Part shown: positions 6,704 through 13,016 of the stretch, one piece after another
Position numbering within the stretch: position 1 is the first letter of the stretch
How the letters are laid out: the number at the start of each line of letters is the position of its first letter
Assembly: GCF_905207935.1 (NCBI RefSeq)
Contig: NZ_CAJLNI010000048.1
Location: forward strand, 1-13,453
Reading direction: 5' to 3'
DNA from: an uncultured Haemophilus sp.
Lineage (GTDB): Bacteria; Pseudomonadota; Gammaproteobacteria; Enterobacterales; Pasteurellaceae
Length of the DNA stretch: 13,453 bases
Program-made: the position numbers and the translations under genes
The notes under the pieces: generated by a model
Database searches by the model: none
What the model was told of the DNA's origin: nothing
The model's input: the letters and a program-made list of their open reading frames with translations, nothing else

Positions 6704-8467
6704 TTACGAATTTTTCTTTATATTCCCCAACAGTAATCTGCGCCCTTCAAATTCCTTGCCGGCAATTTCCAAAGCGAAGCGTTCTTTGTCGGCGTCGCGT
6801 ACTTTGTCGTGTACGGCACGTAATTCCTGCACGCTAGCACCCAATGCCTTGACGATTTCATCGCCCATTTTCATGGAAGAATAGAAGGTTTCGCGCACTA
6901 CGAAATCCGCTTCCGCTTTCACTAGGGCCAGCGCATTGCGTCTATCCCAGGCGCGCACGAACACCTTGGCGTTCGGGTTGATATGACGAATATTTTCCAC
7001 AATTCTGACCGCACTTTCTCCGTTGTCCACGCATACCGCTACGATGTCGGTGTGTTCCACGCCGCTGGCATGCAGCACGTCGGCGCGGGTGGCTTCGCCG
7101 TAATAGACTTTGAAACCGTATTCGCGTGCGACGTTGATGATGTCGGGATCGTTGTCCAGAATGGAAATGGTGGCACCGTAGGCTAGCGGCATTTGGCTGA
7201 CCACCTGCCCCATGCGCCCGAATCCGATAATCAGCACGTTGCCGTTGAGTTCACCCGCATGTTCTTCCACATCGTCCACTGCCGCAGCTGCGCGGGGTTC
7301 TTTGACACAGCGGTCGAACAGCATAACGCTGAAGGGTGTCGTAATCATGGAGAGCACCACGATTGCCGTCATATTCGCTAGCACTTCCGCATTAATCGCC
7401 CGTTGTGCGGCAGCAGAGGCGAGTAATACGAAGGCGAATTCACCGCCCTGCGACATCAGTACGGCGCGGTGTATCGCGGTGTAATGGCTTGCTTTGGCAA
7501 AACGCGCCACTCCATAAATGGCAAAGCATTTCAAGATAATCATCAGTACAGTGGCGGAAAGAATTACCTTCCAGTTATTGAGCACCGTTGCCACATCCAG
7601 CGACATCCCGACAGCTAAGAAAAACAGCCCGAGCAAAAGGCCTCGGAACGGTTCGATATCCGCTTCAAGCTGATGACGGAAGTCGGATTCCGACAGCAGC
7701 ACTCCCGCCAGAAACGCACCCATCGCCATAGACAGACCGCCCAGCTCCATTAAATAAGCCGCACCGAGTACCACCAGCAGCGCGGCGGCAGTCATCACCT
7801 CGCGTGCTTTGGATTTTGCCAGAATTTTAAACAGCGGATTGAGCAGCCAAATACCTGTCGCAATCAACACTACCAAAGAAAGCGCGGCAACACCGATTTT
7901 CTGCCATAGCGGTACGGCATCGGCAACGGCATTGGGATTATCGGGTGCTAGAAATGCTACAATCGCCAGCATGGGCACAATCAGCAAATCTTCAAACAGC
8001 AAAATGGAGACAATGCGCTGACCTTGCGGTGTGCTGATTTCATGACGTTCGTCCATAATCTGCATGACCATTGCGGTGGAGGTGAGTGTAAAACCTACCG
8101 CCGAAATAAACGACATCACTAAAGAAAAACCGTAAGCTAGCCCGATTTGGGTAAGGAACAGACTGGAAAGCGTCACCTGCAGGGTACCCAAGCCGAAAAT
8201 CTGATTACGCAATTTCCATAAATGCGACGGCTTCATTTCCAGCCCGATCAAAAACAGAAACATCACCACGCCGAATTCCGCAATATGCAAAATAGCGTGG
8301 GAATCGGTAATGAGCTTTAATCCGAAGGGTCCGATAACCAGCCCCGCAGCCAAATAACCCAGAATCGAGCCTAGACCTAAACGTTTAAATAACGGCACGG
8401 CAACTACCGCCGCCCCCAATAACTCCACCACGTGCAATAAATCGCCGTTAGCTGCTTCTACCGCCAT
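6704..8467 (-). CDS. KefB/KefC-type cation:proton antiporter (CPA2 family)
   Basis: Inner-membrane potassium/proton antiporter of the Kef branch, 587 residues (E. coli KefB 601). Residues 1-385 form the Na/H-exchanger domain with about 12-13 helices, including FLFLIGLEMKPSHLW (70-84), the conserved acidic pair region LLFEDLL (D160), and the regulatory-loop equivalent ESDFRHQLEADIEPF (260-274) leading to GLFFLAVGMSLD. SQGGEFAFVL (339-348) is a Kef hallmark. Residues 408-530 are an RCK/TrkA-N nucleotide-binding domain with IGFGRMGQ (414-421) and acidic D438. Kef systems protect against electrophiles by lowering cytoplasmic pH when glutathione adducts bind RCK; whether this one responds to glutathione cannot be told. 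No KefF/KefG ancillary gene is present. GC is clearly higher than in uvrA or the FNT gene, suggesting import; an uptake core lies at 7008-7016. Confidence 0.93.
   Translation of the reverse strand: MAVEAANGDLLHVVELLGAAVVAVPLFKRLGLGSILGYLAAGLVIGPFGLKLITDSHAILHIAEFGVVMFLFLIGLEMKPSHLWKLRNQIFGLGTLQVTLSSLFLTQIGLAYGFSLVMSFISAVGFTLTSTAMVMQIMDERHEISTPQGQRIVSILLFEDLLIVPMLAIVAFLAPDNPNAVADAVPLWQKIGVAALSLVVLIATGIWLLNPLFKILAKSKAREVMTAAALLVVLGAAYLMELGGLSMAMGAFLAGVLLSESDFRHQLEADIEPFRGLLLGLFFLAVGMSLDVATVLNNWKVILSATVLMIILKCFAIYGVARFAKASHYTAIHRAVLMSQGGEFAFVLLASAAAQRAINAEVLANMTAIVVLSMITTPFSVMLFDRCVKEPRAAAAVDDVEEHAGELNGNVLIIGFGRMGQVVSQMPLAYGATISILDNDPDIINVAREYGFKVYYGEATRADVLHASGVEHTDIVAVCVDNGESAVRIVENIRHINPNAKVFVRAWDRRNALALVKAEADFVVRETFYSSMKMGDEIVKALGASVQELRAVHDKVRDADKERFALEIAGKEFEGRRLLLGNIKKNS
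7008..7016 (-). repeat. DNA uptake signal core, Haemophilus type
   Basis: Perfect ACCGCACTT on plus, inside the GC-rich antiporter gene, evidence that the block has spent time in a Pasteurellaceae genome. Confidence 0.85.
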
Positions 8468-8530
8468 AATTCCTGCCTTTGTTAATTCATAAAAATTTTT
8501 CGTATTATAAAAGAAAATCGCCGTAACACA

Positions 8531-8551
8531 AAAAAGTCGTCATTTGACGGC
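8531..8551 (-). terminator. Likely terminator of the hydrolase gene
   Basis: On the minus strand GCCGTC and GACGAC pair around a 4-nt loop (one mismatch in 6 bp), followed by six T residues (complement of 8530-8535). It lies between the original hydrolase stop (8587-8589) and the antiporter start (8467), so the two genes may not be co-transcribed. The stem is short. Confidence 0.5.
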
Positions 8552-8563
8552 TTCCTCTAAGAA

Positions 8564-8572
8564 AAGTGCGGT
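8564..8572 (+). repeat. DNA uptake signal core, Haemophilus type
   Basis: Perfect AAGTGCGGT followed by CGGTTTTT, in the hydrolase-antiporter gap. Confidence 0.85.
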
Positions 8573-8586
8573 CGGTTTTTGTTAAA

Positions 8587-9565
8587 TTATTGCACTTTGC
8601 CGTCGATTTCGATCGGGGTATATTCCACCGGCAGCCAAGTGTAGCGCCGTTGCTTTCGGCACGGACGTGGCCTAAGCCCGGGAACGGCAAATGGGCGCCC
8701 GCAACCCAGATTTTTCGCGCGGCAACGTCTTTCAACGCCGCTTCGCGACTGGCACGCGCTTGATCCTGATTCATATCTAATTCTACCGCGATATTCGGAT
8801 CCGCCATTTGCAGTGTGTGGTTGTGCATCAAATCGCCCCACACCAGCATGGTTTGTCCTTTTGAAGTGAACTCGATGCCATTGTGCCCAGGCGTATGACC
8901 GGGGCTGGGGCGCGAGCGCATTCCGGGTACGACTTCTTCGCCACTCTGATAAAAACGCACTTTACCTGCTTTGGCATAAGGCGCTACGGCTTCACGCGCC
9001 AGCGTTGCCAAGCCGCGTACAGGTTCGGGCAATTCGTTGATGTTTTTATCCAGCCAAAAGCCTTTTTCTTGCTCCGCCAATAGCAACGTGGCGTTTGGGA
9101 AAACGCGTTTGCCGTTGCGCGTAAGTCCGCTGATGTGGTCAAAGTGCATATGGGTCGGAATCAGCAAATCGATTTGCTCGGGGCGATAACCTGCGGCTTT
9201 TAGGCTGTCCACCAGTCGTCCTGCGTTTTTGCCCATGATGTCCACGCCGCCCACACCGACATCCAGCAAAATCAAATTGTTACCCGTGTTCACTAAAAAA
9301 CCAATCACAGCGGTATTCACGCCGCCGTCTGCTTCGCGTAAGCGGAAATTGTTGTTTAGTATTTTGTTCAAATCATCAAGCGAGCGTTGGCTGTATGGTT
9401 GGAACAATTTGGGGTCGGTAGACAAAAATCCGTCATACAGCGCGGTTACTTCAAAATCGCCGACCATTTGGCGAAAATAGCCCGGAGCTTGGGTTTTGAC
9501 TTGTTTGACCTGATTGGGCGCAGGCGTGTAAGCAGGCGCGGCGTGGGCGGAAAAGGCGGGGCAAC
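8587..9565 (-). pseudogene. Metallo-beta-lactamase-fold hydrolase, 5'-truncated and frameshifted
   Basis: A periplasm-targeted MBL-fold metal-dependent hydrolase (substrate unknown) once stood here. From the internal ATG 9467 one sees the metal motif HMHFDH (residues 106-111: H106, H108, D110, H111), H191 in PSPGHTPGH, D212 in WGDLMH and H259 in GAHLPFPG, so all zinc ligands survive. Two lesions are visible. Upstream of 9467 the same frame continues as CPAFSAHAAPAYTPAP and a mature start to APGYFRQMVGDF, i.e. the end of a signal peptide, but runs straight into the insertion-sequence fragment at 9565-9568 without a start codon. Near 8643 one base is missing: shifting frame gives the natural end YTWLPVEYTPIEIDGKVQ and TAA at 8587-8589, whereas the uncorrected frame runs on to 8505. 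ATG 9467 has no ribosome-binding site, so a working exported enzyme is unlikely. Confidence 0.8.
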
Positions 9566-9928
9566 CAGCAATTCGGACAGGGTGTCGTCTTGCGCCACCC
9601 AGTTACGGTAGCGGCATAAGGTGCTGTAATCGGGGATGCTCAGTTCGTCGAAACGGCAAAACAGGTTGAAGTCGATGCGGGTAATGAGGCTGTGTTCGAG
9701 TTCGGGATCGGAGAGGCTGTGCCATTGTCCGAGCAGGACGGCTTTGAACATGGACAGCAGGGGATAGGCTGGACGGCCGCGGTGGTCTCTAAGGTAACGG
9801 GTTCTTTGACGATTCAGGTACTGTTCGATCGGCTGCCAATCAATCACTTGATCCAACTTCAATAGCGGGAAGCGGTCGATGTGTTTGGCAATCATGGCTT
9901 GGACGGTTTGTTGGAAGAAGGTGCTCAT
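9566..9928 (-). pseudogene. IS5-family transposase, N-terminal 121 residues only
   Basis: The protein starts MSTFFQQTVQAMIAKHIDRF and contains YPLLSMFKAVLLGQWHSLSD, LEHSLITRIDFNLFCRF and PDYSTLCRYRNW, the N-terminal half (DUF772-type region) of IS5-family transposases common in Neisseria (IS1106-like). Family resemblance breaks after DTLSELL at 9566; the remaining ~40 codons of the open frame (to 9446) are an out-of-frame reading of the hydrolase signal peptide. The catalytic DDE residues lie further on in intact members (about 320 residues), so this fragment cannot transpose. The start ATG has a good AGGGGA ribosome-binding site 6 nt away, but inside a hairpin. Confidence 0.88.
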
Positions 9929-9930
9929 GA

Positions 9931-9970
9931 AAAATCCCCTAAATGTCTTGGTGGGAATTTAGGGGATTTT
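9931..9970. promoter_or_regulatory. Hairpin sequestering the transposase ribosome-binding site
   Basis: AAAATCCCCTAAAT (9931-9944) and ATTTAGGGGATTTT (9957-9970) form a perfect 14-bp stem with a 12-nt loop. On the transposase (minus) strand the 3' arm contains the AGGGGA ribosome-binding site 6 nt before ATG 9928, so the folded mRNA would hide it. Such self-inhibiting hairpins limit transposase made from outside read-through in several IS families. Confidence 0.6.
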
Positions 9971-9991
9971 GAGGGGATTTTGCAAAGGTCT

Positions 9992-10119
9992 CAAAAGGAG
10001 AAAAAATATTACAAACAGCTGTTCCGTTAATTGAGCAAATTGATGAGTTATTTTTCGGAAAGTTGAATAACGACGAAGAACAATTTAAGCATTTTCTTGT
10101 TAGATTAAACAAAGAATAA
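9992..10119 (+). pseudogene. MarR-family regulator, last ~42 codons
   Basis: The frame ending at TAA 10117-10119 reads KGEKILQTAVPLIEQIDELF, FGKLNNDEEQF and KHFLVRLNKE. This is the end of the winged-helix wing plus the long C-terminal dimerisation helix of MarR-family regulators (compare the usual LTEKG...L..A.P...QID..F..L). Everything upstream, including the DNA-recognition helix, is replaced by the IS end at about 9992. It faced away from the hydrolase gene, the usual arrangement in which a MarR protein controls its divergent neighbour. Not functional as it stands. Confidence 0.75.
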
Positions 10120-10130
10120 GAATATTATTT

Positions 10131-10158
10131 ATGGAGTTGTCAATTTTGATAACTCCAT
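10131..10158. terminator. Hairpin after the MarR remnant
   Basis: ATGGAGTTGTCA (10131-10142) and TGATAACTCCAT (10147-10158) form a 12-bp stem with one G-U pair and a 4-nt loop. No T-run follows, so termination is uncertain; its place 11 bp after the MarR stop suggests it served that gene. Confidence 0.45.
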
Positions 10159-10319
10159 ACTACATTTGAAACTCAAAAATAGAGCATAGCTATAGAACAG
10201 AAATTTATTCAAGAGAATTATTTACACCAAAGTATAGAAGTCCTCTGTTTTTATTTTCAAAAAGTAAAACAGAGAACATAAATGGTTGGCTCTTGAAAGC
10301 AATGTGTAAAAATTTTACG

Positions 10320-10527
10320 TTAATATTGTAAAATATAATGATATAATTACTCTGTTATCGGGGTTATTTTTACGTATTTTTAAGGAAGTTATCAATATTT
10401 GATTGCAACAAGTTGAAATAATTAGAGTTTTATTTTTCATTCTTTCCTTATATAGAAACAACCCTTTTAAGTTACATATAATTTAAAAACAAAAGCGTTG
10501 TTCTATATCGCTAGAACAACGCTTTTT
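10320..10527 (+). ncRNA. Candidate small RNA with its own promoter and terminator
   Basis: A TATAAT (10342-10347) with a modest -35 (TTAATA, 10320-10325, 16 bp away) would start a transcript near 10354. It would end at a perfect 15-bp hairpin (10491-10505 with 10512-10526) and T-run, giving about 174 nt. There is no ORF of note within. A promoter plus terminator around non-coding DNA is the only evidence; the segment could equally be the tail of a lost gene. Confidence 0.25.
10491..10527 (+). terminator. Strong rho-independent terminator
   Basis: AAAAGCGTTGTTCTA and TAGAACAACGCTTTT form a perfect 15-bp stem with a 6-nt loop, followed by T. No recognised gene precedes it on either strand within several hundred bases. 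It could also work in reverse. Confidence 0.8.
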
Positions 10528-10535
10528 CTATACAT

Positions 10536-10593
10536 ACAAGCAGTCAAATTTTTATAATTTCTTGCAAAAATTCATTAAATTTTGACCGCACTT
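10536..10593. repeat. Imperfect hairpin joining two uptake-signal dialects
   Basis: The left arm begins ACAAGCAGTC (10536-10545), one base off the Actinobacillus-type core ACAAGCGGTC; the right arm ends GACCGCACTT with a perfect Haemophilus-type core (minus strand, 10585-10593). GC.GTCAAA and TTTGAC.GC pair with one mismatch around an AT-rich centre containing TTGCAAAA. Confidence 0.6.
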
Positions 10594-10751
10594 TGCCCCT
10601 CAAAAAAAGAACCTAGACACCTAATTTTAGGTTCAGATTATTATTCAATTTCGTTATAACTAAAAATCAGTACATATATTTAACAATTCTTTCGATTTTG
10701 CTATGTGGTTTGCTACATTTTTACCGTCTTATTTTCACTAGAGGTACAATT

Positions 10752-11546
10752 ATGCAGCATCGCGATCTTTATCCCCATGAAATCTTACAAGATGTTATTG
10801 ATAAAAGTTATGCTAAGTCGGAAGGGCACTTAAAAACACTGGCTATTTTAAGTTTTTTAGGTGGCGGCTATGTGAGTTTTGGTTATATGGCCTATTTAAA
10901 AGTCGTGAGCGGCATTCCTCCAGAGTGGAGTGGACTATCAACATTACTTGGTGCGGCCGTGTTTCCTATTTGTTTGATTTGTATTCTAATCGGTGGTGGT
11001 GAATTAGCCACGGGAAATATGATGATGATGGCATTAGGCCGTTTAACAAAAAGAGTAAGCCTTAAAAAATTATTTCGTAACTGGATTGTTGTGAGTTTAG
11101 GCAACCTGCTCGGTGCGCTGTTTATGGCCTATTTCTTAGGGCATTATGTCGGTTTATCAGAAGGTGCTGCTGCCGCTAAAACCATCGCGATTGCTGAGGC
11201 TAAAGTGCAAATGGATTTTGGTCGCGCCTTTATTTCTGCTATTGCCTGTAACTGGATGGTCTGCATGGGTATTTGGTTCTATTTTGGCGCCAAACAAACC
11301 TCTGGTCGTATCCTAGCCATATGGTTCCCTGTGATGATTTTTGTGCTTATCGGATTACAACACTTTGTCGCCAATATGTTTATTATTCCTGCCGGGATTT
11401 TTGCCGGTGCTAATGTGACTTGGAGCCAATTCTTCTTCAATATGATTCCTGTCTTTTTAGGCAATGTCACGGGTGGTGCAGCATTTGTCGGTGCATCTTA
11501 TCTTTATGCCTATCGTCACTTATTAAAAGAAGATTATTGTATTTAG
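10752..11546 (+). CDS. Formate/nitrite transporter (FNT) family channel
   Basis: Inner-membrane pentameric channel for small monovalent anions such as formate or nitrite, 264 residues with six membrane segments. Family signatures are present: GGGELATGNM (81-90, the first broken-helix region), NWMVCMGIW (167-175), and LQHFVANMF (202-210) carrying the central pore histidine H204, followed by PAGIF and GNVTGGAAFVG (237-247). The start at 10752 is chosen because AGAGG (10740-10744) stands 7 nt before it; a longer frame from 10698 adds 18 residues without family resemblance. The gene stands alone, with a terminator behind it. Substrate cannot be assigned; formate would fit a mixed-acid fermenter. 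Confidence 0.9.
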   Translation: MQHRDLYPHEILQDVIDKSYAKSEGHLKTLAILSFLGGGYVSFGYMAYLKVVSGIPPEWSGLSTLLGAAVFPICLICILIGGGELATGNMMMMALGRLTKRVSLKKLFRNWIVVSLGNLLGALFMAYFLGHYVGLSEGAAAAKTIAIAEAKVQMDFGRAFISAIACNWMVCMGIWFYFGAKQTSGRILAIWFPVMIFVLIGLQHFVANMFIIPAGIFAGANVTWSQFFFNMIPVFLGNVTGGAAFVGASYLYAYRHLLKEDYCI

Positions 11547-11577
11547 TAAACGAAAATCTGCCCGCACTTTGGCGTGA

Positions 11578-11614
11578 AAAAGGTCTTTTGAAATGTCAAA
11601 AGGCCTTTTATTCT
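11578..11614 (+). terminator. FNT gene terminator
   Basis: The arms 11578-11591 and 11596-11609 pair over 14 bp (AAAGGTCTTTTGA with TCAAAAGGCCTTT) with one G-U wobble and a 4-nt loop; the T-run forms the end of the 3' arm. A degenerate uptake signal (CCCGCACTTT) precedes it. Confidence 0.8.
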
Positions 11615-11644
11615 CCCTAAAATGTATTGAATCCTCTCTTAATT

Positions 11645-11675
11645 AACTCAACACTATTTTGAATAGTGAAGAGTT
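11645..11675. repeat. Interrupted inverted repeat upstream of the Tli4-like gene
   Basis: AACTC-AA-CACTATT, a TTG loop, then AATAGTG-AA-GAGTT: 7 + 5 bp of perfect pairing with a symmetrical AA/AA internal loop. No T-run follows. It lies 117 bp before the lipoprotein start, so an operator or leader structure is possible. TTGCAC (11674-11679) and TAAACT 17 bp further on are a weak promoter candidate at its right edge. Confidence 0.45.
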
Positions 11676-11719
11676 GCACTTTACACTTAAAGCATGTAAA
11701 CTTATCGACTAAGAGCAAT

Positions 11720-11779
11720 ATGGAAAGAAAAACGTTAGCAAAACTGCCATATTATTTAGCATTCTCAAATTTACAGTAA
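11720..11779 (+). CDS. Possible 19-residue upstream ORF
   Basis: ATG 11720 to TAA 11777-11779 encodes MERKTLAKLPYYLAFSNLQ. AAGAG lies a few bases upstream. The stop codon is part of the AAGGA ribosome-binding region (11778-11782) of the lipoprotein gene, which would couple the two. The frame is also open for some distance upstream, so this may instead be the end of a lost gene. Very short, hence low confidence. Confidence 0.2.
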   Translation: MERKTLAKLPYYLAFSNLQ

Positions 11780-11791
11780 GGAAGAGAGCAC

Positions 11792-12865
11792 ATGCCGAAG
11801 ATGAAAATTTCTAGACTGATGTTTTATAGCACTATTTTGACTAGTGTTATGTTGTCTTCTTGCAGCCAACATGCCCAAACCCACTCAACAGTAGAAAATA
11901 CAGCAAGTAATCATGCTCAAAATGCGGCAATGTATTGGACTGAGCAGCCATTTTGCAGTGGGCGCTACCAAATTAACTTACCATCTAACCGTATAAGTGG
12001 GACTGGTTGGCTTAAATATAATGGTTGGCAGATAAGAGTGCGACCAGATTATTGGAATCTGGAAGTAGAATCCGTATTAGAGGTTAAAGAAAAAGGATAT
12101 AATGGAAGTGATATTTTTATAGAAAACCGTACAATCTTTCCTAATAAAGCGATAGCGATGGTGACACAGGCTCCGGGTTCTTGGGAACACTCGGTGTCAA
12201 AGCACCTAAAAGGTATGCTCTATTATGTCGATTTCTATTTCAAGCTAGGTAAGAACGATGACTATTCTATTAGAGCTTTTGTGCGCATTATGCCTGTTAA
12301 TGGCAAAACTCCCCCAAACCTGAAACAGCTGGAAAAAAGCAAAGTTGACGAAGCTATTGGGCAGATACGAAATGATTTTTTCGACAAGCTGAGAGATCGT
12401 AAAGATACTGAAATGCCACAGCAACAAGGTGTCTGTTTAACAGAAGGATTTATTGCCGATAAGGGAACTGAGCCGTTTTTTGGCAGTGCAGGCATCAAAA
12501 TCAAAGACTATAAAGACGTTTATGCAGAGCTAACGACGGGTGGATCTTTGGAGGAAGGTGATAAACCGCTATTAGAACGAGACCTTTTCGCTAAAGATAG
12601 TGCTTTGGATAAGCTCTTCTCGTGGGCGAAATACAGCACCATCCGCAAAGGAAAGCGCAATATCAATGGCATGACCGGCAGTGAAAAACTGGTTAAGTGG
12701 CAAGGAAATCGATATCTATTTATCTGGGAAAAAGATGATGGAAGCGTAAAATTTAAGATGACTTTAGGTACCAATAAGAAAAATACCAAAGGTTCGCCAC
12801 TCAGTGAGCAAGAAGCTTTAACCGCTTGGGATGCAATATTGTCGACATTAAAAAAACGACTTTAA
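11792..12865 (+). CDS. Tli4-like lipoprotein, probable orphan type VI immunity protein
   Basis: Lipoprotein of 357 residues: basic start, hydrophobic stretch and lipobox LSSC with the lipidated Cys24; no Asp at +2 (Ser25). An alternative start is Met4. The mature part recalls Tli4, the two-domain periplasmic immunity protein that binds Tle4-type phospholipase effectors of type VI secretion systems: FCSGRYQINLP (54-64) matches the family's opening W..FC.GRY.I.LP, GVCLTEGFI (213-221) opens the second domain, and RNINGMTGSEKLVKW (289-303) matches the C-terminal R.INGM.G.E motif, with Trp312 in YLFIWE. No effector, VgrG or type VI gene is beside it in this window, so it would be an orphan protecting against neighbours' toxins. 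The family call is from memory of motifs and should be treated as probable. Function otherwise unproven. Confidence 0.7.
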   Translation: MPKMKISRLMFYSTILTSVMLSSCSQHAQTHSTVENTASNHAQNAAMYWTEQPFCSGRYQINLPSNRISGTGWLKYNGWQIRVRPDYWNLEVESVLEVKEKGYNGSDIFIENRTIFPNKAIAMVTQAPGSWEHSVSKHLKGMLYYVDFYFKLGKNDDYSIRAFVRIMPVNGKTPPNLKQLEKSKVDEAIGQIRNDFFDKLRDRKDTEMPQQQGVCLTEGFIADKGTEPFFGSAGIKIKDYKDVYAELTTGGSLEEGDKPLLERDLFAKDSALDKLFSWAKYSTIRKGKRNINGMTGSEKLVKWQGNRYLFIWEKDDGSVKFKMTLGTNKKNTKGSPLSEQEALTAWDAILSTLKKRL

Positions 12866-12900
12866 ACAAGGGACTACTGCAGTTAAATTGAAGTAAAAAA

Positions 12901-12956
12901 ACAAGCGGTCGAGTTTTTAAGACGATTTGCAAAACACTTAAAAATTTGACCGCTCT
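12901..12956. terminator. Long uptake-signal hairpin, mixed dialect
   Basis: ACAAGCGGTC (12901-12910) is a perfect Actinobacillus-type uptake core. AGCGGTC onward (12904-12920) pairs with 12938-12954 over 17 bp with two G-U wobbles, loop 17 nt containing TTTGCAAAA. The right arm ends GACCGCTCTTT, intermediate between the two dialects (GACCGCTTGT and GACCGCACTTT). Confidence 0.7.
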
Positions 12957-12963
12957 TTATAGT

Positions 12964-12998
12964 AAAAATCCCCTACTGCTCTGCTCTAGGGGATTTTT
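12964..12998. terminator. Bidirectional terminator between lipoprotein and rhodanese genes
   Basis: AAAAATCCCCTA (12964-12975) and TAGGGGATTTTT (12987-12998) form a perfect 12-bp stem with an 11-nt loop; A5/T5 ends supply T-runs in both directions. It serves the convergent genes on either side. Confidence 0.85.
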
Positions 12999-13016
12999 GC
13001 TTTAAATATATGTTGT

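Larger units (their letters stand above)
9566..9992 (-). mobile_element. Left end of a Neisseria-type IS5-family element, right end deleted
   Basis: Reading the minus strand, the element begins at about 9992 with GAGACCTTTGCAAAATCCCC, which I recognise as the kind of terminal sequence carried by Neisseria IS1106-like elements, then a leader with a hairpin, then the truncated transposase. No matching inverted terminal repeat occurs near 9566, so only about 427 bp of an element of roughly 1 kb is left. It separates the remains of two divergent genes: the hydrolase (minus, ending at 9565) and a MarR regulator (plus, beginning about 9992). Confidence 0.8.
10120..10697. other. Non-coding AT-rich gap between MarR remnant and FNT gene
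   Basis: I find no convincing gene here on either strand. It contains three hairpins (10131-10158, 10243-10274 and 10491-10526), a TATAAT-containing promoter candidate, a possible small RNA, and a degenerate plus a perfect uptake signal at 10536-10593. The 10243-10274 repeat pairs CTCTGTTTT with AAAACAGAG around a 14-nt loop and has no clear role. Confidence 0.6.

Noticed and set aside
9333..9342. GCCGTCTGCT as a Neisseria DNA uptake sequence (GCCGTCTGAA)
   Set aside because: The last two bases do not match, it lies in coding sequence, and no other copy occurs in the window.
8505..9467. The full 320-codon frame as an intact hydrolase
   Set aside because: ATG 9467 is internal to the mature protein without a ribosome-binding site, and the last ~45 codons arise from a frameshift past the natural stop.
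9446..9565. Tail of the transposase open frame
   Set aside because: It is an out-of-frame reading of the hydrolase signal peptide, not transposase sequence.
10698..10751. 18-residue N-terminal extension of the FNT channel
   Set aside because: ATG 10752 has a strong AGAGG at the right distance, whereas 10698 has none and the extension shows no family resemblance.
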